A DNA stretch of 64,000 nt from Microbispora rosea (GTDB lineage: Bacteria; Actinomycetota; Actinomycetes; Streptosporangiales; Streptosporangiaceae): the NCBI RefSeq assembly GCF_900156315.1, contig NZ_FTNI01000012.1:1-64000 (forward strand), written 5' to 3'. The notes under the pieces are model-generated. The model was given only the letters and a program-made list of their open reading frames with translations, was not told the origin of the DNA and ran no database searches. Below, piece after piece: positions 24,361 through 32,399 of the stretch (positions are counted from its first letter, which is position 1; each line of letters opens with the position of its first letter). The translations under genes and the position numbers were made by a program.

Positions 24361-25899
24361 TTAGACGGCCGTACGCGACCACTGCTGGTTGGCGCCGGTG
24401 TTGCACGAATACTGCTTGAGGATCACGCCGTCCGCCGTCGATGCGGACGGTACGTCCACGCATTTGCCGCTGTGTCGTGCCCGGAGCTGGAAGTAGCCAC
24501 CGTTGGCGACCATCTGGAACTGCTGATTGGCGCCGGTGCCACAGGTGTACTGGATGAGCTCGGCACCGTCGGCGGTTGAAGCGCTCACCACATCAAGACA
24601 CTTCCCGCTGTGGCGGCTGACGATGCGCCAGTAGCCGCTGCCGGCGTCCTGGAACTGCCACTGCTGCCATGGATTGCCGCCGTAGGTGTACTGGTCGACG
24701 CGCGCGCCGTTGTCGGTGCTCGCCTGCAGGACGTCCATGGCCTTGCCGCTGTGGCGCACGTTGAGCCTGTAGAACGTCTCCGGCTGCTGCGAAGGCGAAG
24801 GTGAAGGTGAAGGGGTGGAGTCGCGGACGGTGTCGCCCCAGCCGTAGCGGACCCGGTCGGCGCCGGATTGGTTGCGGATGGTCAAGGTGAGGTTGGTGCC
24901 GCTGCCGCCGAGGGCGTACATCGAGTACCAGTCGTAGCCGATGTTGCCCGGCTTGCCGCCGAGGGCGGGCCAGTAGGTGCCGCCCATCTGGTTGTCACGC
25001 ATGACCTGGGCCATGGCGCGGAGGTAGCGCACGAAGTTGTCGGTGCTGTTCGGGTCGGCGTAGTTGAGGCCGGTGGACATCGGCGCGCCGAATTCCGTCG
25101 CGATCGCGCGGGAGGCGCAGTTGCCCAGAAGCGTCTGGATGTGGCTCCGGAAGGCGTCGTAGGTCATCGCGCTGTAGAAGAAGGCGTAGTAGTGGAAGGA
25201 CAGCAGCGTCGAGTTGAAGCGGCTGTCGTTGCAGATGTCCCGGAGGTCCTGGCTGAAGCCGGTGCCGCCGATGAGCACCCGGCCGGGCACCGCCGAGGTG
25301 TGAGTGCTGAGCCAGTTCGCTGCTACGTTGCGCCACTCCGCCGATGAGTAGCCGTGCGGCTCGTTCATCGGCTCGAAGTAGACGTTGCCGTTCGAGCCGT
25401 ACGTGTTGGTCACGGTGGACCACATCGCGTTCCATGCGGCGAGGTTCGTGATCCTGCCGCCGGAGGCTGCGCCGTCCTCCCAATAGGCCAGGATGACCTT
25501 GAATCCACGGTCGGCGGCGGCGTCGATGGCGCCGCGGTAGGAGTTCCACCAGGTCGTGTTGGCCACAGTGTGGGTGTTGATAGGCAACCGGACGGTGTTG
25601 ACCCCCATGACGTATTCCATGTGGTCATAGAGCGCGTTGGCCTTGGCCCGTACTGTCGCGTTGCTGTCGGACTGGCTCAGGCCCTGCAGGACGAGCGTGC
25701 CAGTGCTGAAGTTGTCACCCAGCACGGCCCAGTTCATGCCTCGGAATTGGCTGGTGGCGGCATTGGCCGACGGCGCGGGAACGAGGGCTGCCACTGCGGC
25801 GAGCGCGGTCAGCACAAGGGCGATCAGCAACTGGCGCAACGACCGGACGCTCCACGATGGTCCTGATGAGTAACCATCGGACGCCGTGCTCAGTGCCAT
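24361..25899 (-). CDS. Secreted GH5 glycoside hydrolase with ricin-B lectin domain
   Basis: A 512-aa exported enzyme. Residues 1-48 form a signal peptide with a basic start and a long hydrophobic core ending PSANAA. Residues 50-345 are a glycoside hydrolase family 5 barrel, with the acid/base Glu in VYFEPMNEPHG and the nucleophile Glu in AIATEFGAPM; it probably attacks a beta-linked plant polysaccharide. A short Pro/Ser linker (TPSPSPSPSQQP) leads to a C-terminal ricin-type beta-trefoil with three repeats (RHSGKAMDV, RHSGKCLDV, RHSGKCVDV) that binds sugar. A LacI-type palindrome lies upstream. The exact substrate is not determined. Confidence 0.9.
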   Translation of the reverse strand: MALSTASDGYSSGPSWSVRSLRQLLIALVLTALAAVAALVPAPSANAATSQFRGMNWAVLGDNFSTGTLVLQGLSQSDSNATVRAKANALYDHMEYVMGVNTVRLPINTHTVANTTWWNSYRGAIDAAADRGFKVILAYWEDGAASGGRITNLAAWNAMWSTVTNTYGSNGNVYFEPMNEPHGYSSAEWRNVAANWLSTHTSAVPGRVLIGGTGFSQDLRDICNDSRFNSTLLSFHYYAFFYSAMTYDAFRSHIQTLLGNCASRAIATEFGAPMSTGLNYADPNSTDNFVRYLRAMAQVMRDNQMGGTYWPALGGKPGNIGYDWYSMYALGGSGTNLTLTIRNQSGADRVRYGWGDTVRDSTPSPSPSPSQQPETFYRLNVRHSGKAMDVLQASTDNGARVDQYTYGGNPWQQWQFQDAGSGYWRIVSRHSGKCLDVVSASTADGAELIQYTCGTGANQQFQMVANGGYFQLRARHSGKCVDVPSASTADGVILKQYSCNTGANQQWSRTAV

Positions 25900-25955
25900 G
25901 AAAATGTCCCATCACTAGACCTGAATTACTGGGTCGAAATTTCACTAGTCCACAG

Positions 25956-25969
25956 TGTTAGCGATAACA
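25956..25969. promoter_or_regulatory. LacI-family-type operator upstream of the GH5 gene
   Basis: TGTTAGCGATAACA is a near-perfect 14-bp palindrome (TGTTA and TAACA arms) about 57 bp upstream of the GH5 start at 25899. It is typical of LacI/CebR-like sugar regulators in actinomycetes. It suggests induction by an oligosaccharide. Confidence 0.6.
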
Positions 25970-26684
25970 ACACCCACGGAGGCCTCACGCTAGAGAGGAG
26001 GCGGGAGTGCGTCAACAGAAAGGGAGACGACGCGCTCGAACCGCTGGTCCGTCATGGGCACCGCTGTAAATTTCAGGCCGACTTCCTGGTCACGCCAACG
26101 CCCCGACGGCGCCGATGCGACTCCACCGCACCGGCCGCACGGTGCGGAGACTGCACATGGCCACGGCCACGTGGCAGCACGGCTCCGGGTGATCACTGAC
26201 CCCCTGGTTACGGCCTCCCCTGCGGCGCGGCGGGCCGGAATCTCGGGGTTTGCCCAGGTCACAGGTTGACATCAATGTCCCGCGAGCAAAATCACAAGAT
26301 TTTTTGCAGGCGGAAGCGCGCCGTGCCCGGATCGCGACCTTTCCGTGACGACCCTGCAAGCTCTCACAGAAGGCGCCCGCATGCCGGCAGCGAGGACGTT
26401 TGCACTGGTCAAAGGTTGGTGACACGAAGCACGACAGGAGCAAACACCGCTCCGGCGGCTCAGGAAACGGAAAACTTGCCGCCCTACCCGGTCACCCAAG
26501 CTCTCAAACACCTCCACCTCGAAACGCTCAAAAGGGGCACATGAAGCACTCCGCTACGTTCGAGGGCCATGTTGGCGAAACACATCGCCGGTCCGATGAA
26601 CGCGCGGAACGGCAAGGTCCGCCCGTTGCTAAAGATTCGCGTGGACAAGCATGGTGACGACAACGGGACGAACGGGAGCGAAGC
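25970..26684. other. Long intergenic stretch, no supported gene
   Basis: About 715 bp between two divergent genes. A minus-strand tail reading FTAVPMTDQRFERVVSLSVD with a stop near 25990 may be the end of a lost gene. Nothing else is recognisable. It should contain the ehu promoter near its right end, but I cannot place it. Confidence 0.4.
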
Positions 26685-27617
26685 GTGACGGCCCACCGCT
26701 GGACACGTCGGGATTTCTTCAAGAGCTCGGGGCTGACCGTGGCGGCGCTCGCCGGTGCCCCGGCCCTGATCGCCGGCTGCAGCCGCGTCGACAACGGCGG
26801 CAGTACCGGCGCCAGCATGGAGGCCGACCCGCTGGCCAAGTTCAAGCAGGCGGGGACGATCAAGGTCGGCATCGCCAATGAGCAGCCGTACGGCTACCGC
26901 GACAAGGACGGCACCCTGACCGGCGAGGCTCCTGAAGTGGCCCGCGTGATCTTCAAGGCGCTCGGCGTGGACAAGCTGGAGGCGCAGATCGTCGACTCCT
27001 TCGGCTCCCTGATTCCGGGGCTGCAGTCCGGGCAGTACGACTTCATCGCCGCCGGCATGTTCATCACCCCCGAGCGGTGCGCGCAGATCGCCTTCTCCAA
27101 CCCCGACTACGCCGCGGCCAACGCGTTCCTGGTGGCCAAGGGCAACCCCAAGCAGATCACGAGCTTCGAGGACATCGCCGGAGGCGGCGCCAAGGTCGGC
27201 GTGCTCGAAGGCGCCGTCGAGAAGGGGTACGCGGAGAGCGGCGGCGTCAAGGGCGACCAGATCAAGGTCTTCCCCAACCAGAACGCCGCGTTCAAGGGCA
27301 TCCTCGCCGGCCGGGTGGACGCCGTCGCGCTGACCGCCGTCTCGCTGCGCTGGACCCTCCAGCAGCAGTACGCGGACGAGCCGCTGGAGGTGACCGAGTC
27401 GTTCGTCCCGGTCGTCGGCGGCAAGGAGCAGGTCGGCGCCGGTGGATACGGCTTCCGCAAGAACGACACCGCGCTCCTGCAGGCGTTCAACGCCGAGCTG
27501 AAGAAGCTGCAGGACGCGAAGGGCATGCTGCCGATCATCGAGAAGTTCGGCTTCACCCAGACCGAGGTCGACAACGCCGCCAAGCTCACCGCACAACAAC
27601 TGTGCGCGGGTTCCTGA
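26685..27617 (+). CDS. ehuB: Ectoine/hydroxyectoine ABC transporter substrate-binding lipoprotein EhuB
   Basis: This is the extracytoplasmic receptor for the compatible solutes ectoine and hydroxyectoine. The 310-aa protein begins with a Tat-type lipoprotein signal (RRDFFKSSG, then a lipobox-like LIAGC), so it is exported folded and anchored. The family-3 solute-binding fold follows: KVGIANEQPYGYRDKDGTLT, GQYDFIAAGMFITPERC, then AGGYGFRKNDTALLQ. The GTG start at 26685 follows GGGAGCGAAGC. It is the first gene of the ehuBCDA operon, with the permease seven bases downstream. Confidence 0.92.
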   Translation: MTAHRWTRRDFFKSSGLTVAALAGAPALIAGCSRVDNGGSTGASMEADPLAKFKQAGTIKVGIANEQPYGYRDKDGTLTGEAPEVARVIFKALGVDKLEAQIVDSFGSLIPGLQSGQYDFIAAGMFITPERCAQIAFSNPDYAAANAFLVAKGNPKQITSFEDIAGGGAKVGVLEGAVEKGYAESGGVKGDQIKVFPNQNAAFKGILAGRVDAVALTAVSLRWTLQQQYADEPLEVTESFVPVVGGKEQVGAGGYGFRKNDTALLQAFNAELKKLQDAKGMLPIIEKFGFTQTEVDNAAKLTAQQLCAGS

Positions 27618-27624
27618 CACGAGC

Positions 27625-28350
27625 ATGATCACTATCAATCCGTGCAGCGCGGAGCTGCCCGGCGTCCTTGGCGAGACGATGCCCTTCCTGTGCGACGGGA
27701 CCCTCATCACGCTGCAGAGCGCCATCGGTGGTTCCGTGCTCGCCATCGCCCTGCCCGTTGGGCTGATGGCGACCTCGCGCCACCGGGGCGTACGGGCCGT
27801 CGCCCGCGTCTACATGGAGTTCTTCCGCGGCACGTCGGTGCTGGTGCAGCTGTTCTGGTTGTTCTACGCGATGCCCCTCCTCACCGGCTTCCAGCTGGAC
27901 AAGATCTTCGCCGGCGTCCTCGCGCTCGGGCTCAACCTCGGCGCGTACGGTTCGGAGGTGGTGCGGGGCGCGGTGCGCGCCGTGCCGCGCGGCCAGCGTG
28001 AGGCCGCCGTCGCGCTCAATTTCTCGCCGTTCCAGCGAATGCGGTACGTCGTCCTGCCGCAGGCGTTCGTCGAGATGGTCCCCCCGATGAACAACCTGCT
28101 CATCGAGCTGCTCAAGGCGACGTCGCTGCTGTCCGCCATCACCGTGGCCGATCTGGCCTACGAGGGCCGGCTGCTCGTCAACTCCGGCAGTGACCAGCTG
28201 ATCGTCTTTGCGCTGTTACTGGCGATCTACTTCCTGCTCTCGTACCTGATCACGTTGCTGATGAGGTTCGTCGAGAGGCGGGCCGCCCGAATGGTGGGCC
28301 GCGAGAGGCCGCGACGCCGGGCCGCGCGGGCAGCGGAGGCGGCCCGATGA
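27625..28350 (+). CDS. ehuC: Ectoine/hydroxyectoine ABC transporter permease EhuC
   Basis: A 241-aa polar-amino-acid-type permease subunit (HisM family) with about five membrane helices. The characteristic MEFFRGTSVLVQLFWLFYAM segment and the EAA loop (REAAVALNFSPFQRMRYVVL) that contacts the ATPase are present. The C-terminus is basic and probably cytosolic. It overlaps ehuD by 4 bases (ATGA), implying coupled translation and a heterodimeric channel with EhuD. Confidence 0.92.
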   Translation: MITINPCSAELPGVLGETMPFLCDGTLITLQSAIGGSVLAIALPVGLMATSRHRGVRAVARVYMEFFRGTSVLVQLFWLFYAMPLLTGFQLDKIFAGVLALGLNLGAYGSEVVRGAVRAVPRGQREAAVALNFSPFQRMRYVVLPQAFVEMVPPMNNLLIELLKATSLLSAITVADLAYEGRLLVNSGSDQLIVFALLLAIYFLLSYLITLLMRFVERRAARMVGRERPRRRAARAAEAAR

Positions 28351-29000
28351 TCTGGGACTGGGACTGGACGCTGGAAATCCTCCCGGGTCTCCTGACCCAG
28401 GGTCTGCTCGTCACCCTCCAGGCAACGCTCGGCGGGGCGGTGCTCGCCTTCGTCCTGGGGCTCTTCGTGGCGCTGCTGCGCCGCTCGCGCCGGCCGTACA
28501 TCAGCCGCCCGGTGGGGGCGATCAGCGAGTTCATCCGCGGCACGCCGCTGCTGGTGCAGCTTTTCGTCCTCTACTACGTGATGCCGGACTTCGGGGTCAG
28601 GATGACCGCGCTGACGACCGGGATCATCGGGCTCGGCGTGCACTACGCCTCCTACACCTCCGAGGTGTACCGAGCGGGCATCGACGGGGTGCCGAAGGGT
28701 CAGTGGGAGGCGGCGATCGCCCTCAACCTGCCGCGCCGCTGGACCTGGATCGGCGTCATCCTCCCGCAGGCCGTGCGCCGGTCGCTGCCCGCCCTGGGCA
28801 ACTACCTCGTCGCGATATTCAAAGAATCGCCGCAGCTGTCCGTCATCACCGTCGTCGACGTCATCGGACTCGCCCGCGAGCTCGGCTCCGAGCGCTTCCG
28901 CTACCTGGAGCCGATGACCGTCGCCGGCCTGTTCTTCCTCCTCATCGCGATCCCCGCGTCGATCCTCATCCGCCGTATGGAGCGCCGCCTTGACACCTGA
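28347..29000 (+). CDS. ehuD: Ectoine/hydroxyectoine ABC transporter permease EhuD
   Basis: A 217-aa second permease subunit. FIRGTPLLVQLFVLYYVMPD is the permease signature, and GQWEAAIALNLPRRWTWIGV is the EAA loop. Family terminal features LLIAIPASILIRRMERRL are present. It starts at an ATG within the ehuC stop and its end overlaps the next gene by 11 bases, so ehuC, ehuD and ehuA form one translational unit. Confidence 0.92.
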   Translation: MIWDWDWTLEILPGLLTQGLLVTLQATLGGAVLAFVLGLFVALLRRSRRPYISRPVGAISEFIRGTPLLVQLFVLYYVMPDFGVRMTALTTGIIGLGVHYASYTSEVYRAGIDGVPKGQWEAAIALNLPRRWTWIGVILPQAVRRSLPALGNYLVAIFKESPQLSVITVVDVIGLARELGSERFRYLEPMTVAGLFFLLIAIPASILIRRMERRLDT

Positions 29001-29793
29001 AACCCAGTCCGCCCGGGCCGAGGAGCCCTTGATGATCCGGTTCGACAAGGTCGGCAAGCGGTTCGGTGACGTGACGGTCCTGCGTGAGCTGGACTTCCAC
29101 GTCGAACGCGGCGAGCGCGTCACGCTGATCGGCCCGAGCGGGTCGGGCAAGACCACGATCCTGCGCCTGCTGATGACCCTCGAACGGGTCACCTCCGGCA
29201 CCATCCACGTCGACGGCCAGTGCCTATCTCACATGCGGCGCGGCGACCGGCAGGTGCCCGCGGACGAGCGCCACCTGCGTCAGGTCCGTAAGAAGATCGG
29301 CATGGTGTTCCAGCAGTTCAACCTGTTCCCGAACATGAACGTCCTGCGCAACATCACCGAAGCCCCGGTCCGCGCCCTCGGCGTCCCGCGCGAGCAGGCG
29401 GAGGAGAAGGCCCGCGAGCTGCTGAAGATGGTCGACCTGGCCGGCAAGGCACACGCACACCCGTCGCAGCTGTCCGGCGGGCAGCAGCAGCGGGTCGCCA
29501 TCGCGCGGGCCCTCGCGATGGAACCCGAGGTGCTGCTGCTCGACGAGGTCACCTCGGCACTCGATCCCGAACTCGTCTCCGGCGTGCAGAACCTCCTGCG
29601 CGACATCGCACACCAGGGCAACCTGACGCTGTTGTGCGTCACCCACGAGATGAACTTCGCCAGAGACATCTCCCATCGGGTCCTCATGTTCGACCAGGGG
29701 CAGATCGTCGAGGAGGGGTCGCCCGAGCAGATCTTCACCGAGCCGGCGCAGCAGCGCACCCGCGACTTCCTCCAGGCCGTGCTCAACGCCTGA
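28990..29793 (+). CDS. ehuA: Ectoine/hydroxyectoine ABC transporter ATPase EhuA
   Basis: A 267-aa ABC ATPase that powers the EhuBCD importer. Walker A is GPSGSGKTTI, the Q-loop lies in GMVFQQFNLFPNMNVLRN, the signature is LSGGQQQR, Walker B is VLLLDEVTSALD, and the switch His is in CVTHEMNFARDI. Initiation from the TTG at 28990 overlaps ehuD; an ATG at 29032 is a possible alternative that would remove 14 residues. A strong convergent terminator lies 70 bp downstream. Confidence 0.92.
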   Translation: MTPETQSARAEEPLMIRFDKVGKRFGDVTVLRELDFHVERGERVTLIGPSGSGKTTILRLLMTLERVTSGTIHVDGQCLSHMRRGDRQVPADERHLRQVRKKIGMVFQQFNLFPNMNVLRNITEAPVRALGVPREQAEEKARELLKMVDLAGKAHAHPSQLSGGQQQRVAIARALAMEPEVLLLDEVTSALDPELVSGVQNLLRDIAHQGNLTLLCVTHEMNFARDISHRVLMFDQGQIVEEGSPEQIFTEPAQQRTRDFLQAVLNA

Positions 29794-29864
29794 ACCAGCC
29801 TGCGGCTACCGCATATGCCGGCCGTACGCCCGCGCCGGCGCGGGTCCGCTGTCGGGGAGCAGGC

Positions 29865-29913
29865 CACGGGCGGGCCGGGACGGGACAGGCTGTCTCGTCC
29901 CGGCCCGCCCGTG
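29865..29913. terminator. Bidirectional terminator between ehuA and the DUF6745-like gene
   Basis: A 23-bp stem (29865-29887 with 29891-29913, one mismatch) with a 3-base loop separates two convergent genes. It is among the strongest hairpins in the window. Confidence 0.8.
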
Positions 29914-29915
29914 GG

Positions 29916-30782
29916 TCAGGCAAGCAGCGGATGCCAGCCGTCGCGGTAGCGGACGCCACCGCGGCGGAGCCGGACCTCGTCATGCCAGGTTCCCGGCACT
30001 GGTTCGGTGCGGATCATTTCGGGCCGATCCACGACGACGCACACGTCCTCGCCGGGCCACCACCAGCCGCAGGAGCGCACCAGTGCGGCCCAGTGGCCGA
30101 GATGCTCGAGTTCGTCCGGTCCGTAGGAGGCCAGACCGAGCCGGTGCAGGGCGTCGTAGTAGGCGACCCACGCCGCGTCCTGCTGCCCGTACCAGCACGC
30201 CGGCAGGGGCCCGCCGCCGGGGAGCGTGCCACGGATCGGGATGCGGAATCCGTGTGCGAGGCTCCGGTGCAGTGCGGTGCGGATGCCTTGGTGCAGCACC
30301 ACACCCAGGGGAACGCCGGCGTCGAGCGCCTTCGGCGGTGGCAGTTCGGGCCAGGGCTCGCCCCGTTTACCCCTCCGCACCGGGGACAGCTCAGGGTCGC
30401 TGTGGGAGACACCGGCGCTGAGTGCGCCGCGCAACTGAGACTCGATCATGGCCAGATCGCCGGCCAGTGGCGGTGTCCCCCGCGGATGAGGATCCCGGAT
30501 CCACCCGTAGAGCTGGTCGAGAGTGGGCAGGCCGGCGACAAGCGGGATCGCCTTGTACGGCGAGTCGACCCATTCGAACCGGGGCTTCGGGCGAGAGATT
30601 CTCGCGTAGATGGCGGTGAGGCTGTGTTCGACGGTCCGCCGGTCGGCGGGCTGTGTGGACAGACCGTGGTCCAGCCACTCCTGCCGGATCTTGACTGCTT
30701 CCTGCCACCGGTCGTGAGCGCTCTTGCTCCGGACGTCGGCCACAGGTTCGGCGGCGGCATAGCGCCGCATGAGCGCGGTCAC
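29916..30782 (-). CDS. DUF6745-like protein
   Basis: A soluble protein of about 288 aa resembling the DUF6745 type. N-terminal helices (EWLDHGLSTQPADRRTVEHS) precede a large aromatic-rich region (ACWYGQQDAAWVAYYDALHR, CGWWWPGEDVCVVVDRPEMI). The end, DEVRLRRGGVRYRDGWHPL, matches the C-terminal pattern of that family. The start is uncertain: the GTG at 30782 or the ATG at 30770. The frame also extends to 30962 without a good start. The function of the family is unknown. The gene ends at a shared terminator. Confidence 0.65.
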   Translation of the reverse strand: MTALMRRYAAAEPVADVRSKSAHDRWQEAVKIRQEWLDHGLSTQPADRRTVEHSLTAIYARISRPKPRFEWVDSPYKAIPLVAGLPTLDQLYGWIRDPHPRGTPPLAGDLAMIESQLRGALSAGVSHSDPELSPVRRGKRGEPWPELPPPKALDAGVPLGVVLHQGIRTALHRSLAHGFRIPIRGTLPGGGPLPACWYGQQDAAWVAYYDALHRLGLASYGPDELEHLGHWAALVRSCGWWWPGEDVCVVVDRPEMIRTEPVPGTWHDEVRLRRGGVRYRDGWHPLLA

Positions 30783-31037
30783 CGCGCGTGGGCGTCGCCG
30801 CCCTTTCGGTTGGAGATCATGCCTCGATGATGGCCTGTGTTGCGCGCTGCGCGCAACCACTCGATCGGGCACCGCTTGCTCCGCAGCGGACGGGGCGATC
30901 CCGGCGAGGCGGGGAATGGGGCCGGGGAGCGGGCACCGAAAGCCGCACCCGGTCGACGGCATTCCAGGTGTATTCCGAAATCGATTGCACAGCTTTCACA
31001 AGCTGACCTGAAGCTGCCCGCATCGTAAAGTCGGAAC

Positions 31038-31553
31038 ATGACTGACGACGAACTGCGGGCGGAACTGCTGAAGCGCATGAAGGTCGATCAGGAAATCCGC
31101 GAACCGGCCGAGGAGCCTCTGAACCAGGAGCGCATGGCCCAGTGGAGGAACATCGATCGGGACAACACGGCATGGCTGCGTTCGGTGGTCGTCATGCGCG
31201 GCTGGCCGCTCTTGTCCCAGGTAGGAGAGGATGGGGAGCTCGCGGCATGGCTACTCGCCCAGCACGCCGACGCCTCGCCCGAGGTTCAGCGCGAATTCCA
31301 CCGGGCGCTTTCCGACGCCGTTGCCCGGAACGAGGCGAAGCCCGCCCACCTCGCATACCTCGAGGATCGAGTGCGCGTTAATTCCGGTCGTCCTCAGCTC
31401 TATGGAACTCAGTTCTTCAACGATGGCAGCGGCCTCAAACCACACCCGATAGAGGACGCGGATCAACTGGACGACCGGCGCGCCGCAGCGGGCCTGGAGC
31501 CGTTCGAGCAGTATGAAGCGCAAATGCGGCGCCTTTACGAGGGCGACGCCTGA
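31038..31553 (+). CDS. DUF6624-type protein
   Basis: A 171-aa soluble protein. The segment RGWPLLSQVGEDGELAAWLL followed by AQHADASPEVQREFHRAL, then HLAYLEDRVRVNSGRPQLYG, is characteristic of the DUF6624 type. N-terminal motifs KRMKVDQEIR and DRDNTAWLRS also fit. The function is unknown; in many genomes members occur near peptidase or defence genes, but here the neighbours give no clue. It is monocistronic. Confidence 0.7.
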   Translation: MTDDELRAELLKRMKVDQEIREPAEEPLNQERMAQWRNIDRDNTAWLRSVVVMRGWPLLSQVGEDGELAAWLLAQHADASPEVQREFHRALSDAVARNEAKPAHLAYLEDRVRVNSGRPQLYGTQFFNDGSGLKPHPIEDADQLDDRRAAAGLEPFEQYEAQMRRLYEGDA

Positions 31554-31652
31554 CGCCGTTCCCGCCGTACCTGCCGGTGTGCCTACAGGGCGTCGGGGCG
31601 CCGGCCGATGGGCACAGCGCCGAGGGCGGGCTGTCGCCCGTCGCAGGCGGCA

Positions 31653-32258
31653 TCAGGTGAGGGCGCCGGCGCGGGCCGCTGCGAGGGCGGCCGCCGCGGC
31701 CCGATCCGCCGCCGCCTCGTCCAGAGGTTCCCCGGTGTTGAGCAGGGCGTAGTACAGGGGCGCGGAGACCATGGCGATCACCCGGCGCGGATCGGTGCCG
31801 GGGGGCAGCTCGCCTCGTTCGATCGCGTCGGTGACGCAGCCGGCCCATTCGTCGATGCGCACGGCGTAGAAGCGGCGCAACGCCTGCGCCGCCTGCTCGT
31901 TGCAGAGCGAAGCGGCGATCAGCGCCTTGAACAGCCGCCCCTGGCGGGGATCGGTGAGGGTCTTGAGCACCAGGTGAGCGTTGTCGCGCAGATCCTGGTC
32001 GATGTCGCCGTTGCGCGAGCGGGGCAGGGATCGTTCGGCCATGTCCTGGAGGAGGTCGGCCGCGAGCACGCCGGGCGTGCCCCAGCGGCGATAGAGGGTG
32101 GTCTTCCCGACTCCCGCGATACGCGCGATCTCGCCGAGGTCGAGCCCGTCGAAGCCCTTCTCGGCCAAGGTGTCGGCGGCGGCTTCGAGGACGGCCTCCC
32201 GGACGCGGGCCGTACGTCCGCCTGGCCGGACGGCACCGGGCGGTGGAGTTGCTGCCAT
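31653..32258 (-). CDS. TetR-family transcriptional repressor
   Basis: A 201-aa TetR-type repressor. The N-terminal HTH is REAVLEAAADTLAEKGFDGL, then LGEIARIAGVGKTTLYRRWG. The C-terminal ligand region matches TetR_C domains of efflux regulators (ADLLQDMAERSLPRSRNGDI). It is divergent from a DHA2-type efflux pump, and a palindromic operator lies in the shared 141-bp interval. It probably represses both itself and the pump. Confidence 0.88.
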   Translation of the reverse strand: MAATPPPGAVRPGGRTARVREAVLEAAADTLAEKGFDGLDLGEIARIAGVGKTTLYRRWGTPGVLAADLLQDMAERSLPRSRNGDIDQDLRDNAHLVLKTLTDPRQGRLFKALIAASLCNEQAAQALRRFYAVRIDEWAGCVTDAIERGELPPGTDPRRVIAMVSAPLYYALLNTGEPLDEAAADRAAAAALAAARAGALT

Positions 32259-32335
32259 GACGGCTCCTTCCCAGAGGCCACTATCGGGACCGCTGTTCCC
32301 TTAAGGCGTTACGAGGTGCTAGCGTCCTCTTCAGT

Positions 32336-32359
32336 TTAACGGGACGGCAGACCCGTTAA
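32336..32359. promoter_or_regulatory. Operator between TetR and MFS pump
   Basis: TTAACGGG (32336-32343) and CCCGTTAA (32352-32359) form a perfect 8-bp inverted repeat with an 8-base spacer. It lies in the divergent promoter region, 41 bp from the pump start, and is the likely TetR binding site. Confidence 0.65.
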
Positions 32360-32399
32360 GTCGACGCACCGCCTCCGTGTCCGAAGGGATATCCCTGTC

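Noticed and set aside
26484-27746. 420-aa frame antisense to ehuB
   Set aside because: ehuB is unmistakable on the plus strand; the antisense frame has no family features.
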